DNA from: Sporocytophaga sp.
GTDB taxonomy: Bacteria > Bacteroidota > Bacteroidia > Cytophagales > Cytophagaceae
Direction of reading: 5' to 3'
Assembly: GCF_017745095.1 (NCBI RefSeq)
Contig: NZ_JAGHZZ010000001.1
Coordinates: 124,001-188,000, forward strand
Length of the DNA stretch: 64,000 bases
The position numbers and the translations under genes are program-made. This document shows, piece by piece, positions 52,775 through 61,329 of the stretch. Numbering within the stretch: the first letter of the stretch is position 1; the number at the start of each line of letters is the position of its first letter. The notes beneath the pieces were generated by a model. It did not search any database and was not told where the DNA came from. It saw only the letters and a list, made by a program, of their open reading frames with translations.

Positions 52775-53920
52775 ATGAAGGGACTCATTCCCCAAGCATT
52801 CAATAAAAATCTGTTCCGAAATTTTATTCGGGATACTGCTAGCATTCGTCTAATCGTAATCAGCTTTGCCTTGCTTACAGCAATATTTTTTGTGTTCTTT
52901 CATAAAGAAGAATTGGTACTTTTCCCTTCTGACAAAAAGCTGAATGTAAATTTTTATACTGATATAAATGATAATGGATTGTCCACAGTATTGAGTTCAA
53001 ACCAGAACGACTCAGTTATAGGTTTTCACTTCATGCTTAAGAAAGGATTTGTTTTGCCTTATGCTGGGATTAATGTTGCAAAACCTGCATATCAGATCTT
53101 GGATGTTTCAGGATATAACCGATTGGAAGTTGAAGTTTCTTCAAAAAATGTATCGGATCTCGTTATCTATTTAGTTACAAAGGATCAAAATGTTAAAGAT
53201 ACTACTCACAGGCTCAGAGACAGGCATTCCTCAGCAAATGTTGAAATCAGAGATAAAAGACAGACACTTTTGCTGAAATTTAAAGAATTTTCTACTCCAG
53301 ACTGGTGGTATACTGCTATTGGTCAGCCTAAAAGTGATTTTTCCGAGCCGGAATGGAATAGATTAAATCAACTTTCTTTTGCAACAGGTCTAAATCCTAA
53401 AGTCGAAATAGAAGGTTCTTTGGAATTATATGGACTGCGTTTTTATCGGGACAATACCAATGTTCTGATAGCTATGTCAGTTAGTGAATTTTTTATTTTT
53501 ATTGGTTTGTTTCTTCGATTTTATTCAAAAGGAAAAAAATCGGAACAAAAGACAGATCCTGTTAACATTCGATATAAGCCAGTCGCAGTTGACGAAAAGC
53601 CTGAAACTGGCTACAATTTCCTCGACTACATCAATGAAAATTTTAATAATGCAGAATTAGATCTTTCTCAAATTTCTAAAGCAACAGGTGTAAATCAGAG
53701 ATTTATTTCAGATACCATTTCGGAGAAATTTCAGTGCAACTTTAAAACCTATGTAAATCAGATCAGAATAAATGAGGCAAAAAGGCTTTTGAAAGAATCA
53801 GATCTTAACATTGGTGAAATTGCTTATTCAGTAGGCTTTAGCAGTCCGGGAAGTTTTAACAGGGTATTCAAAAGTATGACAGGCAAAACACCAACTGAAT
53901 TTCAGGAATCTTCTGAATAA
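52775..53920 (+). CDS. Membrane-spanning AraC-family regulator with extracytoplasmic domain
   Basis: This is a 381-residue one-component regulator. A transmembrane helix at 24-42 is followed by a beta-rich extracytoplasmic domain (43-228) with FHFMLKKGFVLPYAGI, ILDVSGYNRLEVEVSS and an EFSTPDWWYTAIG segment. These resemble carbohydrate-binding jelly-roll folds of the CIA30/CBM kind. A second helix lies at 230-250. Residues 280-378 form the double AraC HTH, with LDLSQISKATGVNQRFISDTI and DLNIGEIAYSVGFSSPGSFNRVF (each within limits). The gene is 111 bp upstream of the GH5 cellulase gene in the same direction. A role as a polysaccharide sensor is inferred from context and architecture. Confidence 0.88.
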   Translation: MKGLIPQAFNKNLFRNFIRDTASIRLIVISFALLTAIFFVFFHKEELVLFPSDKKLNVNFYTDINDNGLSTVLSSNQNDSVIGFHFMLKKGFVLPYAGINVAKPAYQILDVSGYNRLEVEVSSKNVSDLVIYLVTKDQNVKDTTHRLRDRHSSANVEIRDKRQTLLLKFKEFSTPDWWYTAIGQPKSDFSEPEWNRLNQLSFATGLNPKVEIEGSLELYGLRFYRDNTNVLIAMSVSEFFIFIGLFLRFYSKGKKSEQKTDPVNIRYKPVAVDEKPETGYNFLDYINENFNNAELDLSQISKATGVNQRFISDTISEKFQCNFKTYVNQIRINEAKRLLKESDLNIGEIAYSVGFSSPGSFNRVFKSMTGKTPTEFQESSE

Positions 53921-54031
53921 TAATTAATTACACTTTTTGTGAAGTGTTTTTCGGGTTTTGTGAATAGTTAAAGTTGGAAACATACCATATTGTATAGCAC
54001 ATTATTGTATGACTTATTCTAACCTATTCAC

Positions 54032-55903
54032 ATGTATATGAAAAGAAAAATACTGTTTGTATTAAGCTTACTCTTTATAGTTTTCAATTCTTATTGTCAG
54101 GATTTTGTAAAAAGGGAAGGCAAAAAGCTCAAATTTAAAGGAGAGGAAATTTACCTGCGCGGAATGGCTTTTGGAAATGTTGTTTATGTTGATAACCTGT
54201 CTCCTTCACTTCACCATTCAGAAATAGATTTACAAAGGGTTCATAATCTTGGAATGAATGCCATCCGATTTTATTTAAATTATAAAACGTTTGAAGATGA
54301 TGCGAATCCTTATATCTATAAGCAAAGCGGATGGGACTGGATTGATAAAAATGTGCAATGGGCAAAAAAGAACGGGATATTTTTAATATTGAACATGCAC
54401 GTCCCGCAGGGAGGATATCAATCTAGGTGTGAAGGTGGAGCATTATGGACAAATCTAGAAAACCAAAAACGGCTTTCAGCTCTTTGGAAAGCAATTGCTG
54501 ATCGCTACAAAGATGAACCACAAATTGGTGCATACGATATTTTGAATGAGCCAACACCGCTGGGAAGTATGCAAAACTGGAGCAATCTCGCCCAAAAGAT
54601 TATAGACAGTATCAGAAGTGTAGATAATAATCACCTAATTGTTACAGAAAGAGCACTTGCCTTAGATTGCGATTATGGTTACTCTGATGTAAACAATAAC
54701 TATCCTCAGATTACAGAAGATAATCTGATGTATACGGTTCATTTGTATGACCCTTTTGAATATACACATCAGAGTCTTGATTGGGCAAATACCGGTGACG
54801 GAGGTAAATATCCTGATGAAGACATTATTACACCTCCTTCGGATGCCACTTATTTTACCGGTAACTATACCAATCCTTCGATAAGCACAGGTAATAGTGA
54901 CTGGAAATATTATACAGGAAAACCCTTTACTGTTTCAGACGATAAAATTTTAATGGGAAGAGTTGTATTTGTATCCAATAAAATCGGAACGGGTAAAGTT
55001 TACTTTGATGATTTCGTGCTGAAAGAGTTGGACGGGAATGGCAATGAAATCAGAACCATCTTTTCTGTAAATCCTACTTCAGGAACATACTGGTGGTATT
55101 CAGCAGATGGTTCAGGGGCATATTCAGAAGAAAAATCAGTTGGTCATAACGATAATTATTCGGTAGCAATTTCCGGAAATAAAGCGGCCGCATCTGTCAT
55201 TTGCCCCAATTTTGGATTTAGGGCAATAAAAGGTCATAAATATATAATAAGTGGCTGGATGAAGGGTGATAACATTCCATCTGGAGCAACAGCATCTATT
55301 ACGACTGAATTTTATAATTCTCCTTCCAATGCTCCATTGGGAGCCAGAAACTACCAATATCTGGTAGAAAAAATTACAGCTTATTCAAAATACATTGAAG
55401 ACAAAGGTTTTCCTGTATATTTTGGAGAATTTGGCGCTGCCAGAAACTGTTTTGTAAATGATAAAGGCGGAGACAAATGGGTAGCAGATGCAATGCACAT
55501 ATTTGATAGTTTGGGGTATCATTTTACCTACCATTCTTACAAGGAATCTTCATTCGGATTATATGATGGATGGGACAAGCCCGTGGACACGACCACTATT
55601 AATACCGCCCTTGAAAGAGTTTTCAGAGAATTCTTCGGTACGACCACGGGTCTTTTTTTACCTAGCAAAGAGTCTAAATCTTCTTTGTTGCTTTATCCAA
55701 ATCCAGGAAGCGAATATCTGAATATCGGTAACCCTGAGAATATGAATATATCCAGGATTGACATCTGTGATATGTTAGGTAATGTGATGATTACATCAGG
55801 TGCTTGGACTCAAGTGGATATTCATATGTTGCCCAAAGGGAGTTACATTGTATTGATGCATCATTCGGGTGGAATATTGCACGGAAAGTGGGTTAAGCAA
55901 TAA
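54032..55903 (+). CDS. Secreted GH5 endoglucanase with inserted beta domain and T9SS tail
   Basis: This is a 623-residue glycoside hydrolase family 5 enzyme that should cut beta-1,4-glucan or a related polymer. The signal peptide ends NSYCQ. The catalytic acid/base is Glu173 in DILNEPTP, His237 and Tyr239 lie in YTVHLYDP, and the nucleophile is Glu466 in VYFGEFGA. The two glutamates are 293 residues apart, about twice the usual distance, because residues about 265-435 form an inserted beta-sandwich (WKYYTGKPFTVSDDKILMGR, VYFDDFVLKEL, YIISGWMKGDNIPSG). Residues 547-623 are the T9SS sorting domain (LLLYPNPGSEYLNIG). An alternative start two codons downstream is possible. Confidence 0.93.
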   Translation: MYMKRKILFVLSLLFIVFNSYCQDFVKREGKKLKFKGEEIYLRGMAFGNVVYVDNLSPSLHHSEIDLQRVHNLGMNAIRFYLNYKTFEDDANPYIYKQSGWDWIDKNVQWAKKNGIFLILNMHVPQGGYQSRCEGGALWTNLENQKRLSALWKAIADRYKDEPQIGAYDILNEPTPLGSMQNWSNLAQKIIDSIRSVDNNHLIVTERALALDCDYGYSDVNNNYPQITEDNLMYTVHLYDPFEYTHQSLDWANTGDGGKYPDEDIITPPSDATYFTGNYTNPSISTGNSDWKYYTGKPFTVSDDKILMGRVVFVSNKIGTGKVYFDDFVLKELDGNGNEIRTIFSVNPTSGTYWWYSADGSGAYSEEKSVGHNDNYSVAISGNKAAASVICPNFGFRAIKGHKYIISGWMKGDNIPSGATASITTEFYNSPSNAPLGARNYQYLVEKITAYSKYIEDKGFPVYFGEFGAARNCFVNDKGGDKWVADAMHIFDSLGYHFTYHSYKESSFGLYDGWDKPVDTTTINTALERVFREFFGTTTGLFLPSKESKSSLLLYPNPGSEYLNIGNPENMNISRIDICDMLGNVMITSGAWTQVDIHMLPKGSYIVLMHHSGGILHGKWVKQ

Positions 55904-55917
55904 TCTCAAAAAAATTG

Positions 55918-55946
55918 AAATGGTCCCCATATTGGGGACCATTTTT
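55918..55946. terminator. Terminator after the cellulase gene
   Basis: AAATGGTCCCCA and TGGGGACCATTT enclose TAT and are followed by a T-run, 15 bp past the stop. It may also serve the convergent delta-60 gene. Confidence 0.9.
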
Positions 55947-56009
55947 AATTTTTGACACAATAAATCTTGTGTTCCATTTTTGTTAAAACGCAGAGCATTC
56001 TTATAATTA

Positions 56010-57404
56010 TCAGAATACTTCAACCTTAAAGGTGTAACTGCCATTTTGAGTTTCTATTGTTGCGAAAAGAAGCCCTTTCATTTGCGTTTGTATATTTGAT
56101 GCATCATCAAAGGTCTCTCTTTGACCTAAACTGTTCGTCAATATCACTTGCTGAACCGAGATGGCATTTTCTATAGCAAAGCTTCCGTTTGACGGGTTGG
56201 GATAGGGTTTGAATAAAGCCTTTTGTTCAATTTGTATATTAGCCACTATCGAAATTTTAGACGGGTCCAGCTTTATCTTACGAAAACCAAATTCATCTTT
56301 CAAAAGAAGATTATTATCAGAAGTTTTTGTATAGCCATAATCTGCATATGGCAATGAGCTTACCTCATCATAACTTATTTGAAAATCTAAGTCTGGAGTG
56401 CCGTCCGATTTAAGTCTCATGATCTTAGAGGCACAATCTGAATAAGGACCTATATTAGGACATTCAGTCACTGTGTACACCATCTGATTATCATCAAGAA
56501 AAACTGTGTTTTGAACAAATCTGACCTTTGATGATGTAGTATCAATTTCCAAATCATGATAGGTAAGTTCAAGTACTCCATTATCGGCGAAACTATTATC
56601 CATGCTTCCATCCGCATTGATCCGCATTTGTGTGATAGCGGCAGAATTAGTGCTCCAGTTTTTTGTATAGGCTCCTCCAACCAGTATTTTGCCATCCGGC
56701 TGAAGGTTCATACTTAGTTCTGGATTTATGTAGGAGATCGCATAACTAACCGTTCCTCCATTGCCAAAGCTCACATCATTACTTCCGTCATTATTCAGTC
56801 TGAAGAAAGTTATTTTATTTGATTTAACTTCTGCATCATAAGTCGTTCTCAGATCCATTGAGGTCATGCCAATGACAATTTTTCCATCCGGTTGTACGAT
56901 GCCACAATTAAGCTGCTCAATGTAATTGTTGTCATGTGGAATAGTAACCAGTCCTTTTATTCCAAATCCCTCGTCTGCTGAACCATTCTGATTTAATTTT
57001 AATATAAAATATTCATAAGTTGAGTCTCCTTTATATTTTCTTCCCAAAAGGACAATTTTTTTGTCTTGCGCAACAAGGATTTGGGAGAAGCAATCTATTG
57101 AATCAATTTCAATAACATTCCTTGGTATGAAGGAATAGTCAGGGCTTCCATCATTATTAAGTCGGACCATTGAGAATCTATTGATTATTTTGGAAGTGTC
57201 AACTCCTATTAATAAAAGTTTGTCTCCCTGATAGACTGCTCCAGCTTCATCAAAGTCTTTAGTCAAGGTTAAATCATCGTATCGGAGAATCCCCTTTCTT
57301 CCGAAAGATTCGTCAAGCCAGTTCTTTTGGGCGAATGTATCTGTACATAATAAGCTAATGCTAAGAATGGCAACAGCATATAGTGGTCTTAATGTCTTTT
57401 TCAT
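56010..57404 (-). CDS. Delta-60 repeat protein with T9SS sorting domain
   Basis: This is a 464-residue secreted protein. After the signal peptide (CTDTFAQ) come about six delta-60-type repeats of the form Asp-x-Ser-Phe-Gly/x-x-x-Gly: DESFGRKGILRY, PDYSFIPRN, DEGFGIKGLVTI, DVSFGNGGTVSY, DNSFADNGVLEL, PDLDFQIS. They are spaced about 55-70 residues apart and probably form a beta-propeller. Residues about 395-464 are a T9SS type A domain (FKPYPNPSNGSFAIE). An ECF-type promoter sequence identical in layout to that of the sigma-factor operon lies 122 bp upstream. Function unknown; surface display is likely. Confidence 0.9.
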   Translation of the reverse strand: MKKTLRPLYAVAILSISLLCTDTFAQKNWLDESFGRKGILRYDDLTLTKDFDEAGAVYQGDKLLLIGVDTSKIINRFSMVRLNNDGSPDYSFIPRNVIEIDSIDCFSQILVAQDKKIVLLGRKYKGDSTYEYFILKLNQNGSADEGFGIKGLVTIPHDNNYIEQLNCGIVQPDGKIVIGMTSMDLRTTYDAEVKSNKITFFRLNNDGSNDVSFGNGGTVSYAISYINPELSMNLQPDGKILVGGAYTKNWSTNSAAITQMRINADGSMDNSFADNGVLELTYHDLEIDTTSSKVRFVQNTVFLDDNQMVYTVTECPNIGPYSDCASKIMRLKSDGTPDLDFQISYDEVSSLPYADYGYTKTSDNNLLLKDEFGFRKIKLDPSKISIVANIQIEQKALFKPYPNPSNGSFAIENAISVQQVILTNSLGQRETFDDASNIQTQMKGLLFATIETQNGSYTFKVEVF

Positions 57405-57525
57405 TTTTTTGTCAGATTAATTTTTGAACTTGTTATTCGTCCCGATTTCAGATGGCGCCCGCTGAAGTTTAGAACATGTTTAAATTATTATGCCGTTTGA
57501 TTTTTTATAATCTTGATTGGCAGTT

Positions 57526-57559
57526 CCTGAGACAAATGAATACAGTGAGATGTTACAGT
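57526..57559 (-). promoter_or_regulatory. ECF-type promoter of the delta-60 gene
   Basis: On the minus strand: ACTGTAACAT, 12 bp, ATTTGTCTCAGG. Both blocks and the spacing equal those at 59929-59962 upstream of the ECF sigma gene. TGTAAC (-35) and GTCTC (-10) resemble classic ECF promoter elements. The leader to the ATG would be about 115 nt. Confidence 0.7.
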
Positions 57560-57650
57560 GAATGCAAAAAATTAATTAAAAAGTTTTTAATGATATCAGC
57601 GTATAGCAGAGCCTTATGCTTTATGATCATTAGATAATTCTGATTTAAGA

Positions 57651-58613
57651 TTAATGTGAAGTCAACCCATGATTTTTGAATATTCTGTATTTAATATTCA
57701 ACTCAAACTGTTTGCTAAAGCGCTCCATAGGGTCATACAAATATTGGAAATTTACAGGTGAATAGTTAAGCTGAAATGTAATAGACTCACCTTGATAGCC
57801 GACCATGATGCCTGGCATTACTCCCCATATAATTTTTTTGTATTTAAAGTTTAGATTGATTAGTAGGGAGAACTTTTTATAGCCTTTAATATCGAAGTTC
57901 CTCACTCTCACAAGTAAAGTAGGCGTAAAGACGAACTTGGATTTATTGCTTCTTTTTAAAACGCAGCCTGCCTGAAATAAGAAGTAGGGAAATTGGTAAT
58001 AAACTTCATTATGCTTTCCTTTTGATTTATAATAAACCTGGGATGAGTAGCCTATGAAGTAATTTTTTGTGTTGAGTAAAATGCCAATAGTGTATTTGTA
58101 TTTTTCAAGATTATAATTTGCTTCTGGGTACAGGTAAAGTTGACTAAACTTAGTATTTATAGTCAGGTTAGTATATTCAATACTGAAACCTGGAGCAAGT
58201 GTATATTTTCCCTGAAAGGAAATTTTCGGAGAAATGGCAGCAAGGAAATTATAGCCATTTACAGAGGAGTTATAATATCCCGGAATATAATCGGCATTGA
58301 GAAAGGATCCATAATCATATTCTGCAGGTTCTATTGATTCCCCCATATAAGCTGTCTGAAAACCAATACCCGTGGATATTTTTTGAATAAAATGATCATA
58401 AGAAAAAGCTGTAGAATGCAAAGATTTTGTGGCTATCTGAAATTCATTCCTGCCTGATTTAGGTTGTGTTGCGGCATATATTGATAACCGTCCTCCTCCT
58501 GTAAAGCCAGCATTGGCAGGGTTGTATTTCAAAGGCAATGCAGTGATCTGACTTTGTGCCTGCAAATTTTGAAAGAAGCCACACAGAAATGCAAAAATTA
58601 AGTAGAACTTCAT
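57651..58613 (-). CDS. PorP/SprF-family type IX secretion membrane protein
   Basis: This is a 320-residue outer-membrane beta-barrel. After the signal peptide (NLQAQS) comes LPLKYNPANAGFTGGGRLSI, with the NPANAG motif that marks PorP/SprF proteins. Paired aromatic strands continue to the end. PorP/SprF proteins accompany T9SS cargo to the surface, often for one or a few partner proteins. The start at 58613 leaves 4 bp after the anti-sigma stop; the longer frame overlaps the upstream gene. It is the third gene of the sigma operon, so its expression is probably under the ECF factor. Confidence 0.88.
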   Translation of the reverse strand: MKFYLIFAFLCGFFQNLQAQSQITALPLKYNPANAGFTGGGRLSIYAATQPKSGRNEFQIATKSLHSTAFSYDHFIQKISTGIGFQTAYMGESIEPAEYDYGSFLNADYIPGYYNSSVNGYNFLAAISPKISFQGKYTLAPGFSIEYTNLTINTKFSQLYLYPEANYNLEKYKYTIGILLNTKNYFIGYSSQVYYKSKGKHNEVYYQFPYFLFQAGCVLKRSNKSKFVFTPTLLVRVRNFDIKGYKKFSLLINLNFKYKKIIWGVMPGIMVGYQGESITFQLNYSPVNFQYLYDPMERFSKQFELNIKYRIFKNHGLTSH

Positions 58614-58617
58614 TGGT

Positions 58618-59412
58618 TTATTGCATAGTCTCATCTGATGGTACTATATAGGGTTTGTTCCCATTCATGAGCTGCTCTTGTTCTTTCAAGTCTTGTGCTT
58701 TTCTTATTTCCCGTGCAACCTTCCTTCTTTGTGAAGGAGAAAGTTTGGCTTTCGTAATGTTATTTTTCCCAAGTTCTTTCTTTTCTGTCTGATCCGCAGG
58801 GAGCGGGTTCGCAACAGGTGCTTCCCTCGTGTATTCATCTGTTATCTCATTGTTCAGTTTGGGTAATAAACCACCTGGCTCAACAGAGGCTGAATCTGGA
58901 GAAATGGCAATGTCTGAAACTTTTAAGTTATTCTCCTGGATCTTTTCAACTATTTTCGTGTTTAAAATTTCTGACTTTGGATTATCCGCTTTCACAATTC
59001 TGAGCGTTTCAAGTTGTCTCTTTTCAGGAACGGCAGGGTTTTCAGAGTGCCTTATATGTTTGTCAGTTTTAAGTATACTCTTTTGTTGACTTTTGCTTCC
59101 TTCGTTGTGTGATTTAAAATATAGAATTAGAATGAATGATAGTGCCGAAAGAACAGCCATACATTTAAATAATGTTGAAAATTTCAGGTGAAAATAGTTA
59201 GTTTTCAATAATTGCTGCGCTTCCGGCGGCAGAGGAGATGCAGATAATTGTGGCAGATAAGAATCTTCCCAGAAACTCAACTCTTCCCGATATTCGGGAT
59301 TTTGGCTTATAAAGGCTTCGACATTCAATTTTTCCTCATCAGTCAAAGTTCCTTCACAGTATTCAAAAAGCCATTCTTCTACATTATCGCGAGTTATCTG
59401 TGTGCTATTCAT
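58618..59412 (-). CDS. Membrane anti-sigma factor-like protein
   Basis: This is a 264-residue protein. The N-terminal 75 residues (VEEWLFEYCEGTLTDEEKLNVEAF, shown in part as EEWLFEYCEGTLTDEE) resemble the cytoplasmic anti-sigma domain that binds ECF factors in Bacteroidota. One transmembrane helix lies at 80-99. The C-terminal 165 residues are periplasmic, charged and low-complexity, with no recognised fold. The gene overlaps the sigma gene by 4 bp, a translational coupling typical of sigma/anti-sigma pairs. It should hold the sigma factor until a periplasmic signal arrives. Confidence 0.82.
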   Translation of the reverse strand: MNSTQITRDNVEEWLFEYCEGTLTDEEKLNVEAFISQNPEYREELSFWEDSYLPQLSASPLPPEAQQLLKTNYFHLKFSTLFKCMAVLSALSFILILYFKSHNEGSKSQQKSILKTDKHIRHSENPAVPEKRQLETLRIVKADNPKSEILNTKIVEKIQENNLKVSDIAISPDSASVEPGGLLPKLNNEITDEYTREAPVANPLPADQTEKKELGKNNITKAKLSPSQRRKVAREIRKAQDLKEQEQLMNGNKPYIVPSDETMQ

Positions 59413-59897
59413 AACAACAGTTTTATTTCTTTAATGGAATTCTTTAACTTCTGTCTTCCTCGAAATAAGTAAACTTTTACTTGCTCCATACTTAGTCCGG
59501 TTATTTTACCTATTTCTTTATAATCGTATCCTTCAAGATCTTTCAGAATTATAATAGATCTTTGAATTGAAGGAAGTCCTTCCAGACATTTTTCGATGAC
59601 TTCTTTGGTTTCAAATTCTGAATTAATTGGAACCTGTGGTTCGTGTAATCCACTTTGTTCTATTGAGACAGACTTCTTTTCTCGCTTTATATGATTGATC
59701 ATCGAATTGTGTGCGACAGAGAATAACCAGGGTTTTATTTTGTTTTCATCTATATTTTTCCTCTCTATCCACAATTTTGCAAAGCAATCCTGAACAATGT
59801 CCTTGGCTAGATCATTGTCATCAGCACTCTTTGCAACATACCAGAAGAGTCTGTTATAATAGAGTTTTACAGCTTCGTTATATTTTTCTATTTTCAA
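59409..59897 (-). CDS. ECF-type RNA polymerase sigma factor
   Basis: This is a 162-residue sigma factor. Region 2 covers about residues 8-75 (DDNDLAKDIVQDCFAKLWIE, then PWLFSVAHNSMINHIKREKK; fragments). Region 4 covers 105-155 (LPSIQRSIIILKDLEGYDYK, EIGKITGLSMEQVKVYLFRG). The start is TTG at 59897, directly before KIEKYNEA; the next ATG is too far downstream. It leads an operon with an anti-sigma and a PorP/SprF gene. Its own promoter region holds the same bipartite element as the delta-60 T9SS gene, which implies autoregulation. Confidence 0.92.
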   Translation of the reverse strand: MKIEKYNEAVKLYYNRLFWYVAKSADDNDLAKDIVQDCFAKLWIERKNIDENKIKPWLFSVAHNSMINHIKREKKSVSIEQSGLHEPQVPINSEFETKEVIEKCLEGLPSIQRSIIILKDLEGYDYKEIGKITGLSMEQVKVYLFRGRQKLKNSIKEIKLLL

Positions 59898-59928
59898 TTA
59901 TTTGCAGATAAAATTGAAATGAACAGCA

Positions 59929-59962
59929 CCTGAGACAAATAAGGGGTTCTAAATGTTACAGT
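59929..59962 (-). promoter_or_regulatory. ECF-type promoter of the sigma operon
   Basis: On the minus strand: ACTGTAACAT at 59962-59953, 12 bp, then ATTTGTCTCAGG at 59940-59929. The start codon lies about 32 bp further on. The identical element and spacing upstream of the delta-60 gene make autoregulation by the encoded sigma factor likely. Confidence 0.75.
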
Positions 59963-59997
59963 CTGTTCATTTTTTTATTAGAAAGGATAAGATATAA

Positions 59998-61137
59998 TTA
60001 AAAATGTACTTCTCCCGGCTTGAACTTATAAGCAGCGAGTTTACATTCATTTCCAATGCTGACTTTAGCAAGAAGCAGAACGGAGCCATCTTGAGCTGGC
60101 AATATTAACCTTCCTTCATCTTGGCTTGGAGTGCCGATTATTTTTTGTCCGGTGGGGATAAGGTCGGAATTGAACTTGACTACCAGGATATCACGGGTCC
60201 CGTTTTCTTCTGTAGATCCAGCAATAAAAATTTCTCCATTCATTTGCATAATGGACTTCGGAAATTGATTTGCAGGTCTTTCATAAGTGTACTCTTTGAT
60301 CTTTTTGCCATTAAGACTAGCTTTTGCAATAAAAAAATCTATTCCGGTCTCATCTGTTTGGTTAGAGCCACAAATAAATAGATCTCCGGACTTGTTTGCT
60401 ATAGTGCCATACCCCACTTGATTTCTGTTATCAAATGAAGTATAGTTCAGGTTCCACTCAAAGTTGCATTGTAAATCTGATTTTATGAGTGAAATATTAG
60501 TAAAGTTGCCATCTGTGAAGTATCCTGTCCACAGTAATTCGGAGTTTGGTGTTTGAAATACTGATTGAATACCTTCCCGGAAATCCTGTATGATAAGTTC
60601 TTTAGGAGTTGCACTATTCTTTAAATCGGTCTCAACAGAAATAACTTTTTTCCCTTTTTCGAGAGAGGTTTCTCCAATTAAAAGATATGTTCCAGCTTTA
60701 GCAGTTTCGGTTATATAAATCAGCTTTGATAAATAAGAAACTTCACCATATCCATGATTTTTAACTAACTGAAGCTTGTCATTAAATTCCCAAATGAAAA
60801 TATTATTATTTGTTGAATTTATGGTCGTTCCGGCAACTATGTAGTTTCCATTGGCATTTTTAAAAATAGATTTAACTTCCTCAGTCTGTTCAGTTCCAAA
60901 GGATATTTCGCCCAATCTTTTCCCGTCTTTAGCAATCTTTAATAGGTACACATCTCCCTCTTTGTTGTCTGCAGCTATTAAATAGGAATCATCAGGTAGC
61001 AGAAGGGAAACAATTTCTCCCTGGCAGCTTAGGGGGAGCTCAAAAAAACGTTGAAATCCAGGAAAGGTAATTTCCTCTTTGTCTTTGTGACAGCTTACAC
61101 AAAAAAGAGCAAGCAGGAAATAAATTTTGATTTTCAT
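59998..61137 (-). CDS. Propeller-like lipoprotein
   Basis: This is a 379-residue lipoprotein with signal peptide MKIKIYFLLALFCVSC and acylated Cys at about residue 16. The mature part repeats blade-like units of the form NGNYIVAGTTINSTNNNIFI, SGDLFICGSNQTDETGIDFF and NGEIFIAGSTEENGTRDILV. This fits a seven-bladed beta-propeller without enzymatic motifs. It lies 100 bp upstream of the sigma gene in the same direction, but the sigma promoter lies between, so it is probably separate. Function unknown. Confidence 0.8.
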   Translation of the reverse strand: MKIKIYFLLALFCVSCHKDKEEITFPGFQRFFELPLSCQGEIVSLLLPDDSYLIAADNKEGDVYLLKIAKDGKRLGEISFGTEQTEEVKSIFKNANGNYIVAGTTINSTNNNIFIWEFNDKLQLVKNHGYGEVSYLSKLIYITETAKAGTYLLIGETSLEKGKKVISVETDLKNSATPKELIIQDFREGIQSVFQTPNSELLWTGYFTDGNFTNISLIKSDLQCNFEWNLNYTSFDNRNQVGYGTIANKSGDLFICGSNQTDETGIDFFIAKASLNGKKIKEYTYERPANQFPKSIMQMNGEIFIAGSTEENGTRDILVVKFNSDLIPTGQKIIGTPSQDEGRLILPAQDGSVLLLAKVSIGNECKLAAYKFKPGEVHF

Positions 61138-61285
61138 ATATAATGTACTTACTAAGCGAAGGTCATTATAATTTTCTATTAATCAGATGTTTCTTGACTA
61201 AAAAAATTAAATTCCAACCATCGTTTCCAACTAAGGAGCGAATGACACTGGGTTATTTTATGTAGAAGGTTTGTAAAAATAAATG

Positions 61286-61311
61286 AGCCCATAATCGTAT
61301 AAGAATGGGCT
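61286..61311 (-). terminator. Probable terminator of the hydrolase gene
   Basis: AGCCCAT (61286-61292) and ATGGGCT (61305-61311) form a 7-bp stem with a 12-nt loop. On the minus strand a T-rich stretch (CATTTATTTTT) follows. It lies about 19 bp past the stop at 61330. Confidence 0.55.
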
Positions 61312-61329
61312 AATAGAGCAAAATGGTAT

